Positions 14,819 to 21,692 of a DNA stretch of 25,546 nt are shown here, in pieces. The stretch's first letter is position 1, and the number at the start of each line of letters is the position of its first letter. The notes under the pieces were generated by a model, which was not told where the DNA came from, ran no database searches, and worked only from the letters and a program-made list of their open reading frames with translations. This DNA comes from a virus. Both the position numbers and the translations under genes were made by a program. The stretch covers positions 1-25,546 of IMG/VR virus record IMGVR_UViG_3300003177_000014. One strand, given 5' to 3'.

Positions 14819-16783
14819 GTGCAGACTGGATACTATAATCGATTCAATCCGGATGATGAGTTTGAAAAGCATCTATTTATTGCCGGCAAAGCATTGCAGA
14901 GCGCAGAACTTAATGAGGTACAGGACTCCCTGTCGTTTCGATTAAAGTCTGTCGGTGATGCTATTTTCAAGAATGGTGATGTGATCCGCGATGCGCGAAT
15001 TTCTGTAAATGTGACGACCGGGGACACCTTCTGCGAATCAGGTGCTATTTATCTGAATGGTGCTGTACGTGGAGTTCCTACAGGCTCACTAACCGTCCCT
15101 GTTGTCGGTTCTGTTACGCTTGGTGTTTACATTACCTCAACAGAGATTAATAGCGCAGCAGACTCAACGCTGCTTGATCCCGCAAGTATTTCCAGAAACT
15201 ATCAGGAGGCCGGTGCCGCACGACTGAAGATGGCCACCGCTTGGGGATATGATGGCGATGGCCAGACTGGAGACTTCTACCCTGTATACACCATTCTTGA
15301 TGGTGTTCAGCTATCTAAGAGCGCACCACCAACGTATGATTTATTTTCCCAAGCTTTAGCCTCTTATGATCGAGATTCTGCCGGCGGCACATATATTGTT
15401 GATGGGATGGGTGTGAGTCGGTTGGCTGACCTCCCAGATGGGCGGCAGGTTTATTCTGTAGCTGAGGGTAAGGCGCGAGTGAATGGCTATGGAATTGATC
15501 AGCCGACAGGTAAGCGTTTAATCTTTGATGCGCAGCCAAACCTTCGTTTAATTACGACAGAGCCACACCTGAGCACAAATGCTGGTGCCCAGCGGGTTGA
15601 TCTATCACATACTCCAATTAACAATATTACTGCAGTACAGATTACAGCTGCAGGATTTGCATCATTGACTCATGGTGGATTCATTGGTGCGCTTGATTTG
15701 CTACCCGACACATCTGTATTGCAGATTACGGCGGTCACTCAGGGAGCGACCACATACACCGTTGGAGTTGATTTCCAGCTGACTGCTGATCAGGTGGATT
15801 GGTCGCTTGGTGGTGCAGAGCCAGCAACAGGCTCGACATACGATGTCGCCTATGAGCACATTACAACCGTCGTTCCAACTTCTGTCGATGATACTGGCAT
15901 GACGGTAACGGGTGCGGTGATTGGAACGCTTGTTTTGGTTTCATATAATTTCAAGCTATCGCGCATTGACAGACTCGCGGCGACGGCTACTGGTGAATAT
16001 CTTTGGGTTAAGGGTGTCGCTTCGATTGCCAATCCGCAGGCACCGTTGATTCCGGGAGATGTTCTTTCACTCGCAACCATTTATCAGGCTTGGGACGCGA
16101 CAACCACTGTCACGAACGATGGTGTTCGTGTTGTCCCGATGACTGATCTGAATAAGATAAACGGGCGAATTGATTACATGGTTGCATTGATCGCCCAGCA
16201 GCGTCTGGAAGGTAGCGCGAATCTACGCGACGCTTCACAGAAAAAGGGATTATTCACCGACCCATTTATCGATGATACGCTGCGTGATGCAGGCGAGGTT
16301 CAGACTGCTGCCATTGTCGATGGTGCATTGATGCTCCCAATTACAGTCACGAGCGTGAGCACACCTTCTCTTGATCCGGTCACACCCAAAGCAAATGCCT
16401 TCACCTTGATTGAATCAGTATCGCAGACTTCGCGAACTGGATCCATGAATGTTAATCCATATATGGCTTTCGATGTTCTCCCGGCACGGGTCGAGTTATC
16501 TCCTGCTGTGGATCGTTGGACAGTTAATGTGACTTCGTGGACAAGTGCTGTTATCCGTGGTTGGTGGGGATGGTCTTATTGGGGCTGGCGTGGCCGCAAT
16601 TGGAGGCGTACCCGTTGGAATCGTTGGGGTTGGAATAACACAACTACAGAGCAGGCTGGTCAAAGTGAAACGCTCATCCCTTACATTCGCCAGCGCAACG
16701 TGTCCTTTGTGATCGATGGTTTTGGTGGTGGGGAAGTTCTTGCGTCCGTAACATTTGATGGCATCACAGTAACAGCGGTTTAA
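14819..16783 (+). CDS. DUF4815 tail protein, probably split from its C-terminal part
   Basis: A 654-residue protein from GTG 14819 with AGGGGGC upstream. The N-terminal block (GYYNRF, HLFIAGKALQSAELNEVQDS, GDAIFKNGDVIRDARI) is the DUF4815 signature, found in large phage tail or baseplate proteins. Residues about 574-606 are extremely Trp-rich (see findings). The C-terminus, FVIDGFGGGEVLASVTFDGI, resembles a small beta motif found near the middle of longer DUF4815 proteins. The stop is followed by AAGGAG and the ATG of the next gene after ten bases, whose sequence would continue such a longer protein. It is probably a virion surface or fibre component. Confidence 0.75.
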   Translation: MQTGYYNRFNPDDEFEKHLFIAGKALQSAELNEVQDSLSFRLKSVGDAIFKNGDVIRDARISVNVTTGDTFCESGAIYLNGAVRGVPTGSLTVPVVGSVTLGVYITSTEINSAADSTLLDPASISRNYQEAGAARLKMATAWGYDGDGQTGDFYPVYTILDGVQLSKSAPPTYDLFSQALASYDRDSAGGTYIVDGMGVSRLADLPDGRQVYSVAEGKARVNGYGIDQPTGKRLIFDAQPNLRLITTEPHLSTNAGAQRVDLSHTPINNITAVQITAAGFASLTHGGFIGALDLLPDTSVLQITAVTQGATTYTVGVDFQLTADQVDWSLGGAEPATGSTYDVAYEHITTVVPTSVDDTGMTVTGAVIGTLVLVSYNFKLSRIDRLAATATGEYLWVKGVASIANPQAPLIPGDVLSLATIYQAWDATTTVTNDGVRVVPMTDLNKINGRIDYMVALIAQQRLEGSANLRDASQKKGLFTDPFIDDTLRDAGEVQTAAIVDGALMLPITVTSVSTPSLDPVTPKANAFTLIESVSQTSRTGSMNVNPYMAFDVLPARVELSPAVDRWTVNVTSWTSAVIRGWWGWSYWGWRGRNWRRTRWNRWGWNNTTTEQAGQSETLIPYIRQRNVSFVIDGFGGGEVLASVTFDGITVTAV

Positions 16784-16793
16784 GGAGTAAGAA

Positions 16794-17996
16794 ATGGCTT
16801 TAGTAGCGGATGCAAACGGTAGGGTTACTGGCAGTTTCGCCATCCCGGCAAATGTGCCGGCTGGATCGAAACTTGTGGAATTTATTGGTTCTGGCGGCTC
16901 TAAGGGGCAGGCGCAATATGTTGGGCAGGGTAAGCGGGTGAGCACTGTGTTTCGCCGCGTTTATACTCGTTCATGGTGGCGTTATGACCCACTGGCGCAG
17001 ACATTTACCCTTGATTCCGCGCAGCAGATTTCAGCGGTTGATCTATGGTTTACGGCCAAAGGGACGAGCACAATCATCGTTCAGATTCGAGAAACAACGA
17101 ATGGATTTCCGTCGCAGAACATTCTTGCTGAGGGGCGGTTGGATCCGGCAGTTGATATTACCTCATTAACATCACATACACAGGTGAACTTCGCACAGCC
17201 AATTTCACTGCTGCCAAACGTGGAATATGCCATTGTGATTATGTGTAATGACGCTGTGACAGCTTTGTCTGTTGCGCAGCTTGGCAAGTTCGACGCAAAT
17301 GTTCAGCAGTGGGTTACGGCTCAGGCTTATCAAGTTGGCGTTCTATTATCTTCATCCAATGCTTCAACGTGGACGGCGCATCAAGATCGGGATCTTACCT
17401 TCCGGCTTCATCGCGCTATGTACTCTGAGACTGTTGCGACCATCGATCTTGGTATCGTTCCTGTTGTGGCTGCAACCGATCTCATGTTGCTTACAACGGA
17501 TGACGTTCCTGATTCAAACTCTCACGTTGAATATGATCTAACACTTCCGGATACATCAATTATTACAGTGACGGATGGTCAGCCTGTACAGCTTGATGCA
17601 CCAATAACGGGTGATGTTGGCATCTCTGCGCGAGTAACCGGCAACGTAAATGGTTCTCCAGTCCTATATCCGGGTTTTCAGCTTATCTCTTCGGTTACGG
17701 AACCTACCGGGACATATATATCACGTTCAATTAAGGCAGGTACCGGGGTTACTATTAAGGTTATTTTTGATGCGCTGCTTCCCGGCGGATCAACTGTGAC
17801 TACTGAATATCGGCTTGATGGTGGCGTATGGGCTTCAGTACCGTTTGTTTCCTCTTCACCTGTAGATAACGGCTTCCTTGAAATGGTAAGTGAGGCAGCT
17901 GGGTTGACCGGTGTAAATGCACAGATTCGCCTAACGCTTAATGGCGGTGCTACTGGACGACCGATCATTCAGAATCTTCGTTTTATGACAGTGTAA
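16794..17996 (+). CDS. Tail protein resembling the C-terminal half of long DUF4815 proteins
   Basis: A 400-residue protein with AAGGAG eight bases before the ATG. It opens with DANGRVTGSFAIPANVPAGS, then VEFIGSGGSKGQA and YDPLAQTFTLD near residue 65, a set of beta motifs that in my memory follows the DUF4815 region in single longer polypeptides. Residues about 70-200 look like a galactose-binding-type beta sandwich (VDLWFTAKGTSTIIVQIRE, LLPNVEYAIVI). The C-terminal part is also beta-rich. It is probably assembled with the DUF4815 protein. It is the last late gene, ending nine bases before the shared terminator stem begins. Confidence 0.65.
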   Translation: MALVADANGRVTGSFAIPANVPAGSKLVEFIGSGGSKGQAQYVGQGKRVSTVFRRVYTRSWWRYDPLAQTFTLDSAQQISAVDLWFTAKGTSTIIVQIRETTNGFPSQNILAEGRLDPAVDITSLTSHTQVNFAQPISLLPNVEYAIVIMCNDAVTALSVAQLGKFDANVQQWVTAQAYQVGVLLSSSNASTWTAHQDRDLTFRLHRAMYSETVATIDLGIVPVVAATDLMLLTTDDVPDSNSHVEYDLTLPDTSIITVTDGQPVQLDAPITGDVGISARVTGNVNGSPVLYPGFQLISSVTEPTGTYISRSIKAGTGVTIKVIFDALLPGGSTVTTEYRLDGGVWASVPFVSSSPVDNGFLEMVSEAAGLTGVNAQIRLTLNGGATGRPIIQNLRFMTV

Positions 17997-18002
17997 CAGA
18001 AA

Positions 18003-18028
18003 GGGGCTCGTTAAGAGCCCCTTCTTTT
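18003..18028. terminator. Convergent rho-independent terminator
   Basis: GGGGCTC at 18003-18009 pairs with GAGCCCC at 18015-18021 around the five-base loop GTTAA, followed on the + strand by TTCTTTTTTT. On the - strand the same stem is followed by TTTCTGTT, a weaker tract. It sits between the last late gene and the last early gene, so it can stop transcription arriving from both sides. Confidence 0.9.
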
Positions 18029-18029
18029 T

Positions 18030-18272
18030 TTATTGTTCTTTTTTTTCGGTGAATTCTATAAGCTGCTTTCTAGTCGAACACGCCCGGATGGATCGACGCA
18101 TGTCGCGAAGTCGAGCAATTTCATCGAGCGTTATTTTATCGAACTTTCGTTTTGCATCGCGAAGCCCCTTGAATATTGTCCTCCCAAGTTCTTCATTACC
18201 AGAATAATGTCTCTGTGGTTTTTCATCTGGCGTTATGCCACTTTCGAGGTCTACATGGTAATAAATGGTCAT
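18030..18272 (-). CDS. Small unknown early protein
   Basis: An 80-residue protein. I chose the ATG at 18272 because CGGGGAGCG lies just upstream and it overlaps the previous stop by one base (TAATG). Longer frames lack such a site. The sequence is basic in its second half (GLRDAKRKFDKITLDEIARL, MRRSIRACSTRKQLIEF). No motif is recognised. It is the last gene of the leftward operon. Confidence 0.62.
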   Translation of the reverse strand: MTIYYHVDLESGITPDEKPQRHYSGNEELGRTIFKGLRDAKRKFDKITLDEIARLRDMRRSIRACSTRKQLIEFTEKKEQ

Positions 18273-18598
18273 TATTCGCTCCCCGTTTTTTCCTCTTCTT
18301 TCAGTTCTGAGAATTGCATCAAATCTTCCGCTGTCCACCCAGCTTGGATGGCTGCTTTATAGGAAGCACTGAAAAGCATCGCAGACGAATTTCTGTGAAA
18401 CTCTTCGTCATACGCTGGTGAGACAATGGCTCCGCAAACGATTGATGTGAGTGCTGATAGAACAAGGTCAACTCGCTCGCCTTCAATTGCAGGCTCAACT
18501 TTTGCGATAATTCTCTTAATGCTGTCAATATATTCTGCTTCATTGAAGCTGTTTACCGGCTGCTGGTCAGCTGTCTTTGCGTTATCTTCATTGGTCAT
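18272..18598 (-). CDS. Small unknown early protein
   Basis: A 108-residue protein with GGGAG seven bases before the ATG. It is acidic and predicted to be mostly helical (NEAEYIDSIKRIIAKVEPAI, GERVDLVLSALTSIVCGAIV, AAIQAGWTAEDLMQFSEL). The hydrophobic middle helix is not long enough for a clear membrane span. It overlaps the Ref-like gene by 11 bases. Function not recognised. Confidence 0.68.
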   Translation of the reverse strand: MTNEDNAKTADQQPVNSFNEAEYIDSIKRIIAKVEPAIEGERVDLVLSALTSIVCGAIVSPAYDEEFHRNSSAMLFSASYKAAIQAGWTAEDLMQFSELKEEEKTGSE

Positions 18599-18887
18599 CT
18601 AATAACTCCCGTGTGTCATTTATTAAGTCTTTTTCTGTAAATCCATACATGGCCTCGAACATTCCCTTTTTACCAAGCATGTGTACTCCAGTATCCCCCA
18701 AGTGATGCTCATAACATAGGGGGATGAGATCGCGTTCATCGCTCCGCAATCCCATCCCTGTATGGGATCTTGGGTGGTGTAGCTGTGCTGGTGTTCCGGG
18801 AAATCCGATACGCCGGCACAAAGAACAACCGAGTTCCGCAACGCGGTTCCGATATTCTTTCTGCGCTTTAGTTGCAGCGTGCTTCAT
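18588..18887 (-). CDS. Ref-like HNH nuclease (recombination enhancement family)
   Basis: A 99-residue protein. It carries LGCSLCRRIGFPGTPAQLHH, then GMGLRSDERDLIPLCYEHHL, with paired Cys21/Cys24, His37/His38, Cys58 and His61/His62. This is the arrangement of the HNH-type domain in P1 Ref and its shorter phage relatives, which bind zinc and cut DNA, in Ref's case with RecA filaments. The extended N-terminal region of P1 Ref is absent here. It belongs to the same operon as RecT, exonuclease and SSB, which fits a role in recombination. Confidence 0.78.
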   Translation of the reverse strand: MKHAATKAQKEYRNRVAELGCSLCRRIGFPGTPAQLHHPRSHTGMGLRSDERDLIPLCYEHHLGDTGVHMLGKKGMFEAMYGFTEKDLINDTRELLDDQ

Positions 18888-19278
18888 TTGTTATATCCAT
18901 AGCGAGGCTCTTTATGGCTTCGGCACATTCATCTGCTGTTTTTCTCCGCTTTGCAGGTGCTGTATGAGTGATCTGGCACATTTCATCCCCGTCTGGGCAT
19001 GGTACCTCCATGTTATAACAGACGCTCTCTGTGCAGATTTCAGCGGCTCTGCTGAGGATGTTGAATTGCATAGCTGTGAGTGCTGAGTGAGCATTTTGCT
19101 TAATGATCATCTGCGCACGATTAAGTAGGTAATTGCTTATTTCTGATGTTTCTCCAATATCGGTCGCATCATCAAGCAATTTTACAAGGCAACCTTGGAG
19201 GGTATCCACCTGTGTTTCCAGTGCTGCTATTCTTGCATTGTATGGGTCTGTAACGATTTCACGTACTACAGCATTCAT
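18868..19278 (-). CDS. Unknown early protein
   Basis: A 136-residue protein with AGGAGGT eight bases before the ATG. The N-terminal region is helical (PYNARIAALETQVDTLQGCL) and the whole is predicted helical with five Cys residues spread through the second half (ICTESVCYNMEVPCPDGDEM). The spacing does not match a zinc finger I know. It overlaps the Ref-like start by 20 bases. A sigma-70-like promoter lies just upstream at about 19307-19342. No function is recognised. Confidence 0.65.
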   Translation of the reverse strand: MNAVVREIVTDPYNARIAALETQVDTLQGCLVKLLDDATDIGETSEISNYLLNRAQMIIKQNAHSALTAMQFNILSRAAEICTESVCYNMEVPCPDGDEMCQITHTAPAKRRKTADECAEAIKSLAMDITNEARCN

Positions 19279-19313
19279 CTGGTTTTACCTCCTGTTGCAT
19301 GTTATCGACAGCA

Positions 19314-19342
19314 ATTCGACAATGGCTGGCGATTCCTGTCAA
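19314..19342 (-). promoter_or_regulatory. Candidate sigma-70 promoter for the last early genes
   Basis: Read on the - strand, TTGACA (positions 19342-19337, a perfect -35) is followed by 17 bases and TCGAAT (19319-19314, four of six matches to TATAAT). Transcription would start near 19307, about 30 bases before the 19278 ATG. The spacing is ideal and the sequence lies in an 81-base gap, so an internal promoter is likely. Confidence 0.5.
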
Positions 19343-19359
19343 GTGTAATCTTGTGGGGC

Positions 19360-19587
19360 TTATTTTTCTGGTGCTTGTTTTGCCCACATGATCGGTTCCT
19401 CTTTCCCTGTCGCCCATGCCTGAATAATATCGAGCATACTCATTCTTGCTGGGAATGTTTTGTGGTACCAACCACCAACAGGGAATCCATCTTCGCTAAT
19501 GTTCGTCACAAAAACATAAACCTTTGTGATCTCTGGATCCCGGACATCGATACGGATTTCATCGTAGCTAATTTTTGTATCTGCCAT
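19360..19587 (-). CDS. Small unknown early protein
   Basis: A 75-residue protein with AAAGGAGAA just before the ATG. It begins MADTKISYDEIRIDVRDPEI and contains VYVFVTNISEDGFPVGGWYH and ARMSMLDIIQAWATGKEEPI, a pattern of beta strands followed by a helix. It does not match a family I can name. It has its own good ribosome-binding site, and is bounded by a gap with a small stop-interrupted frame upstream. Confidence 0.68.
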   Translation of the reverse strand: MADTKISYDEIRIDVRDPEITKVYVFVTNISEDGFPVGGWYHKTFPARMSMLDIIQAWATGKEEPIMWAKQAPEK

Positions 19588-19599
19588 ATTTTCTCCTTT

Positions 19600-19752
19600 T
19601 TATTTATTATTCCGATTATCTGTTTCTACACTCCTCATGTATGCTTCATACGGCTCACCAGTATCCTTATGGGTGAATAGCCCATACCTGATATGATATT
19701 TTTGCAGCCATACTTTTCTGCTAAACCTTTTCAGCCATTGGGCTTAAACCAT
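19600..19752 (-). pseudogene. Possible decayed small ORF with an early in-frame stop
   Basis: In the 196-base gap after SSB, the - strand frame ATG GTT TAA begins at 19752 and then stays open for 47 codons to TAA at 19602-19600. The translation is protein-like (QWLKRFSRKVWLQKYHIRYG, then FTHKDTGEPYEAYMRSVETD). No ATG, GTG or TTG start is available in the open part before the Met near its end. Either the stop is a mutation that killed the gene, or the frame is coincidental. No ribosome-binding site is clear. Low confidence. Confidence 0.3.
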
Positions 19753-19783
19753 AAATCTTTACAAATAAGGTCTAAGGTGTGTT

Positions 19784-20260
19784 TCAAAACGGAATGTCGT
19801 CATCTACAGGGTAGTTGTCGAATCCGGGCTGTGGGTCGAACGGATCCGCTGGCGTTATCGGTTTGGTGTTGTCTTGAGGTTTCCGCTGTTGCGCTCCACC
19901 TTGGTTTGGAACCCCACTATTGTTGCTGCCTCGGCGGTTTGTGTCATCATTCTTGCTACCAAGTAGATCAAGCGTGTTTACATTACATTCGACAGACGTT
20001 CGCTTATTCCCGTCGTTATCAGTGAAATCACGCACCCTGAGTTCACCGCTGATACCAACCTGTGTTCCTTTCAGCAGGTACTCAGGTAGTTTACCTTCAG
20101 CACGTTTCCCAAATACAGAGCACCGGATCCAGTTTGTTCCTTTATTGTCACCGAACCCATAATCAACGGCCACAGAGAACGAACAGATTCCCATTCCACC
20201 CTGTGTAAAGCGTATCTCGCAATCCTTCCCCAGCCTTCCGCTAAATGTATAAATATTCAT
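19784..20260 (-). CDS. ssb: Single-stranded DNA-binding protein
   Basis: A 158-residue protein. The ATG at 20260 is preferred over the ATG at 20275 because GGAG sits nine bases before it, while the first has a purine tract abutting it. The N-terminal 110 residues form the OB fold of bacterial-type SSB: MNIYTFSGRLGKDCEIRFT, CSFSVAVDYG, WIRCSVFGKRAE, LLKGTQVGISGELRVRDF. A disordered Gly/Asn/Gln/Pro-rich linker follows and the protein ends DDDIPF, the acidic tip that binds partner proteins. It protects single-stranded DNA for the RecT and exonuclease encoded in the same operon. Confidence 0.93.
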   Translation of the reverse strand: MNIYTFSGRLGKDCEIRFTQGGMGICSFSVAVDYGFGDNKGTNWIRCSVFGKRAEGKLPEYLLKGTQVGISGELRVRDFTDNDGNKRTSVECNVNTLDLLGSKNDDTNRRGSNNSGVPNQGGAQQRKPQDNTKPITPADPFDPQPGFDNYPVDDDIPF

Positions 20261-20330
20261 TTTTTTAATCTCCATCCTTTTTTAGCACTTTTTATGAAGT
20301 TTAGTGTTTGGTATTAATACAATTGTTGCA

Positions 20331-20453
20331 TTAAAGCCATCCGCCTCGCCTGTACTTACGAGCCTGTGTTCCTGTTCGCTTATTTCTCGCAACACCCGGA
20401 TTTCTATGTCTTGGGCGTGGTTTATTTTTTGTGTTTTTAACTCGCTTACTCAT
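20331..20453 (-). CDS. 40-residue strongly basic protein
   Basis: A small gene of 40 codons plus stop. The ATG at 20453 has AAGGGGA five bases upstream, a good ribosome-binding site. The sequence starts MSKRVKNTKNKPRPRHRN and continues through RNKRTGTQARKYRRGGWL: about 16 of 40 residues are Lys or Arg and only Gly, Pro, Asn and Thr are otherwise common. It has no acidic residue. Composition suggests binding to nucleic acid or to an acidic protein tail such as that of SSB, whose gene is next. This is inference. A hairpin lies just upstream at 20473-20493. Confidence 0.6.
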   Translation of the reverse strand: MSKRVKNTKNKPRPRHRNPGVARNKRTGTQARKYRRGGWL

Positions 20454-20472
20454 CGCGTTCCCCTTGAATGTA

Positions 20473-20493
20473 CCGGCCACACATGGTGGCCGG
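20473..20493 (-). other. Perfect 8-bp hairpin between two early genes
   Basis: CCGGCCAC (20473-20480) and GTGGCCGG (20486-20493) are perfect complements around a five-base loop ACATG. It lies between the DUF2303 stop and the 40-codon gene, 19 bases before that gene's ATG in transcription order. There is no run of T after it on the - strand, so it is more likely an RNA-processing or stability element, or a block to upstream ribosomes, than a terminator. Confidence 0.6.
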
Positions 20494-20512
20494 ATTATTG
20501 TTTTCTGCTGTT

Positions 20513-21331
20513 TTAGGTTGGTGTGCCGATATAGACGGGACTTTCGCTTGATGCAATTCGTTCCTTGATCTTCAATGCGAACTCAACAGCTGTCTCATCG
20601 TTGATTCTCGGCAGCATCTGTACCCGCGTGACGATGGTTGGCTTTTCACCCCCGGTTAGAACAGATACGCGAATGTTGAAGGTTCGCTCTTCCAGACCTT
20701 CGTATGGCTTGCATATGAAGGTGATGATGGCTGGCATTTTCAATGCATTTGATACTTCAGTGCTATCCATCCTTGAGCGGCTTTCGCGGAAGTTTTCAGT
20801 AACGTGTTCGCCTTTTTTGATTTGTTCGATTGTGATACTTCGGACTGCAGCAAATGCTTCAGCCGTACTAATATCGTCACCTTTTGAGTTTTTACATCGG
20901 ATGATGCTGTTCCAATCTTCCATCCATTCAGAAATATCACGCTGAGAATTGCGGGCGGCGTTCTTTTCGAGGAGTGATTGGAATTCAACTGTCTTGCGCA
21001 TATTCAGTGTTGCTTTGTGTTGGCCATGGAGAGGCTTATCCGTCGATCCATAATCGAATATCATGATTGCACTCATGGTATCCGGGTTGATGAAGCACGC
21101 AGAACCATCCGCTTTGTTGTTTTTTACATATTCGACGAACGAATCTTCGTCCGTCGTCACCAATCCGCTCCGCATGCATGTTGGTGCAGCGAGGTATTTT
21201 TCCAGATCGATCACCTTCATTTCGTTTGGTAATGCAACAACTGGCGTTGTTAGGTTGAGTTCACCAATTGCCGATTTTGCTGCCTCTATTACCTCGGCTT
21301 TTTGAATTTCTCTAATTGCTGTCGAGTCCAT
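20513..21331 (-). CDS. DUF2303 family protein
   Basis: A 272-residue protein from ATG 21331; GGGAG lies eight bases upstream. A TTG in frame at 21346 would overlap the previous gene and is less likely. Sequence features match the DUF2303 family found in phage recombination operons: VVALPNEMKVIDLEKYLAAP, a central IMIFDYGSTDKPLHGQHKAT, and a C-terminal NIRVSVLTGGEKPTIVTRVQ. The biochemical function of the family is not known to me. Its constant neighbourhood with RecT, exonuclease and SSB suggests a role in DNA metabolism. Confidence 0.82.
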   Translation of the reverse strand: MDSTAIREIQKAEVIEAAKSAIGELNLTTPVVALPNEMKVIDLEKYLAAPTCMRSGLVTTDEDSFVEYVKNNKADGSACFINPDTMSAIMIFDYGSTDKPLHGQHKATLNMRKTVEFQSLLEKNAARNSQRDISEWMEDWNSIIRCKNSKGDDISTAEAFAAVRSITIEQIKKGEHVTENFRESRSRMDSTEVSNALKMPAIITFICKPYEGLEERTFNIRVSVLTGGEKPTIVTRVQMLPRINDETAVEFALKIKERIASSESPVYIGTPT

Positions 21332-21332
21332 G

Positions 21333-21674
21333 TTATTTACTCCCAAGTTTAGTTACTTTATCATCTTCAAACATGTCAGTTTGATTGTTTGGCATCAGCG
21401 TCATGTTGCCTTTTTTATCCACAAACATAGGGGTGCTTGTGGTGTGGTCTTCTGAAATTTTTCCCTTCATCGTGGGTTGCACGAATGTCAGGCAGTGGTT
21501 GATCATTACCTGAGCACCACTCCCAAGTGGTCGGATGTCGAATCCGACAGTGACCTTCCCGACCCGCTCGAAGTTCACCACTGCATTGGCTACCTCTGAT
21601 AGGGCTTTTGCGAGGTTTCGCTTAAAGGTTCCTGAGTCCAGAACCGCCATCATTTCATCTACATCAGTTGACAT
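21333..21674 (-). CDS. Small unknown protein upstream of DUF2303
   Basis: A 113-residue protein with AAGGAGGAATAA just before the ATG. It starts MSTDVDEMMAVLDSGTFKRN, has LAKALSEVANAVVNFERVGK, and then a beta-strand-rich middle (VTVGFDIRPLGSGAQVMINH, CLTFVQPTMKG). I recall such genes directly upstream of DUF2303 genes in other phages, without known function. The two are separated by a single base, so they are probably translated in series. Confidence 0.7.
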   Translation of the reverse strand: MSTDVDEMMAVLDSGTFKRNLAKALSEVANAVVNFERVGKVTVGFDIRPLGSGAQVMINHCLTFVQPTMKGKISEDHTTSTPMFVDKKGNMTLMPNNQTDMFEDDKVTKLGSK

Positions 21675-21692
21675 TTATTCCTCCTTTTTTTA

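Noticed and set aside
16496-16945. - strand 149-codon frame spanning the end of the DUF4815 gene
   Set aside because: It crosses two well-supported genes on the other strand, is Pro/Thr-rich, and has no promoter or ribosome site.
19259-19300. 13-codon - strand frame (MQQEVKPDECCST) at the start of the 136-residue gene
   Set aside because: It has no Shine-Dalgarno, and the purine-rich sequence inside it is needed as the ribosome site of the larger gene. It is probably fortuitous.
19693-20025. + strand 110-codon frame over SSB
   Set aside because: It is antisense to a clear SSB gene and has Cys/Leu-rich, unlikely composition.
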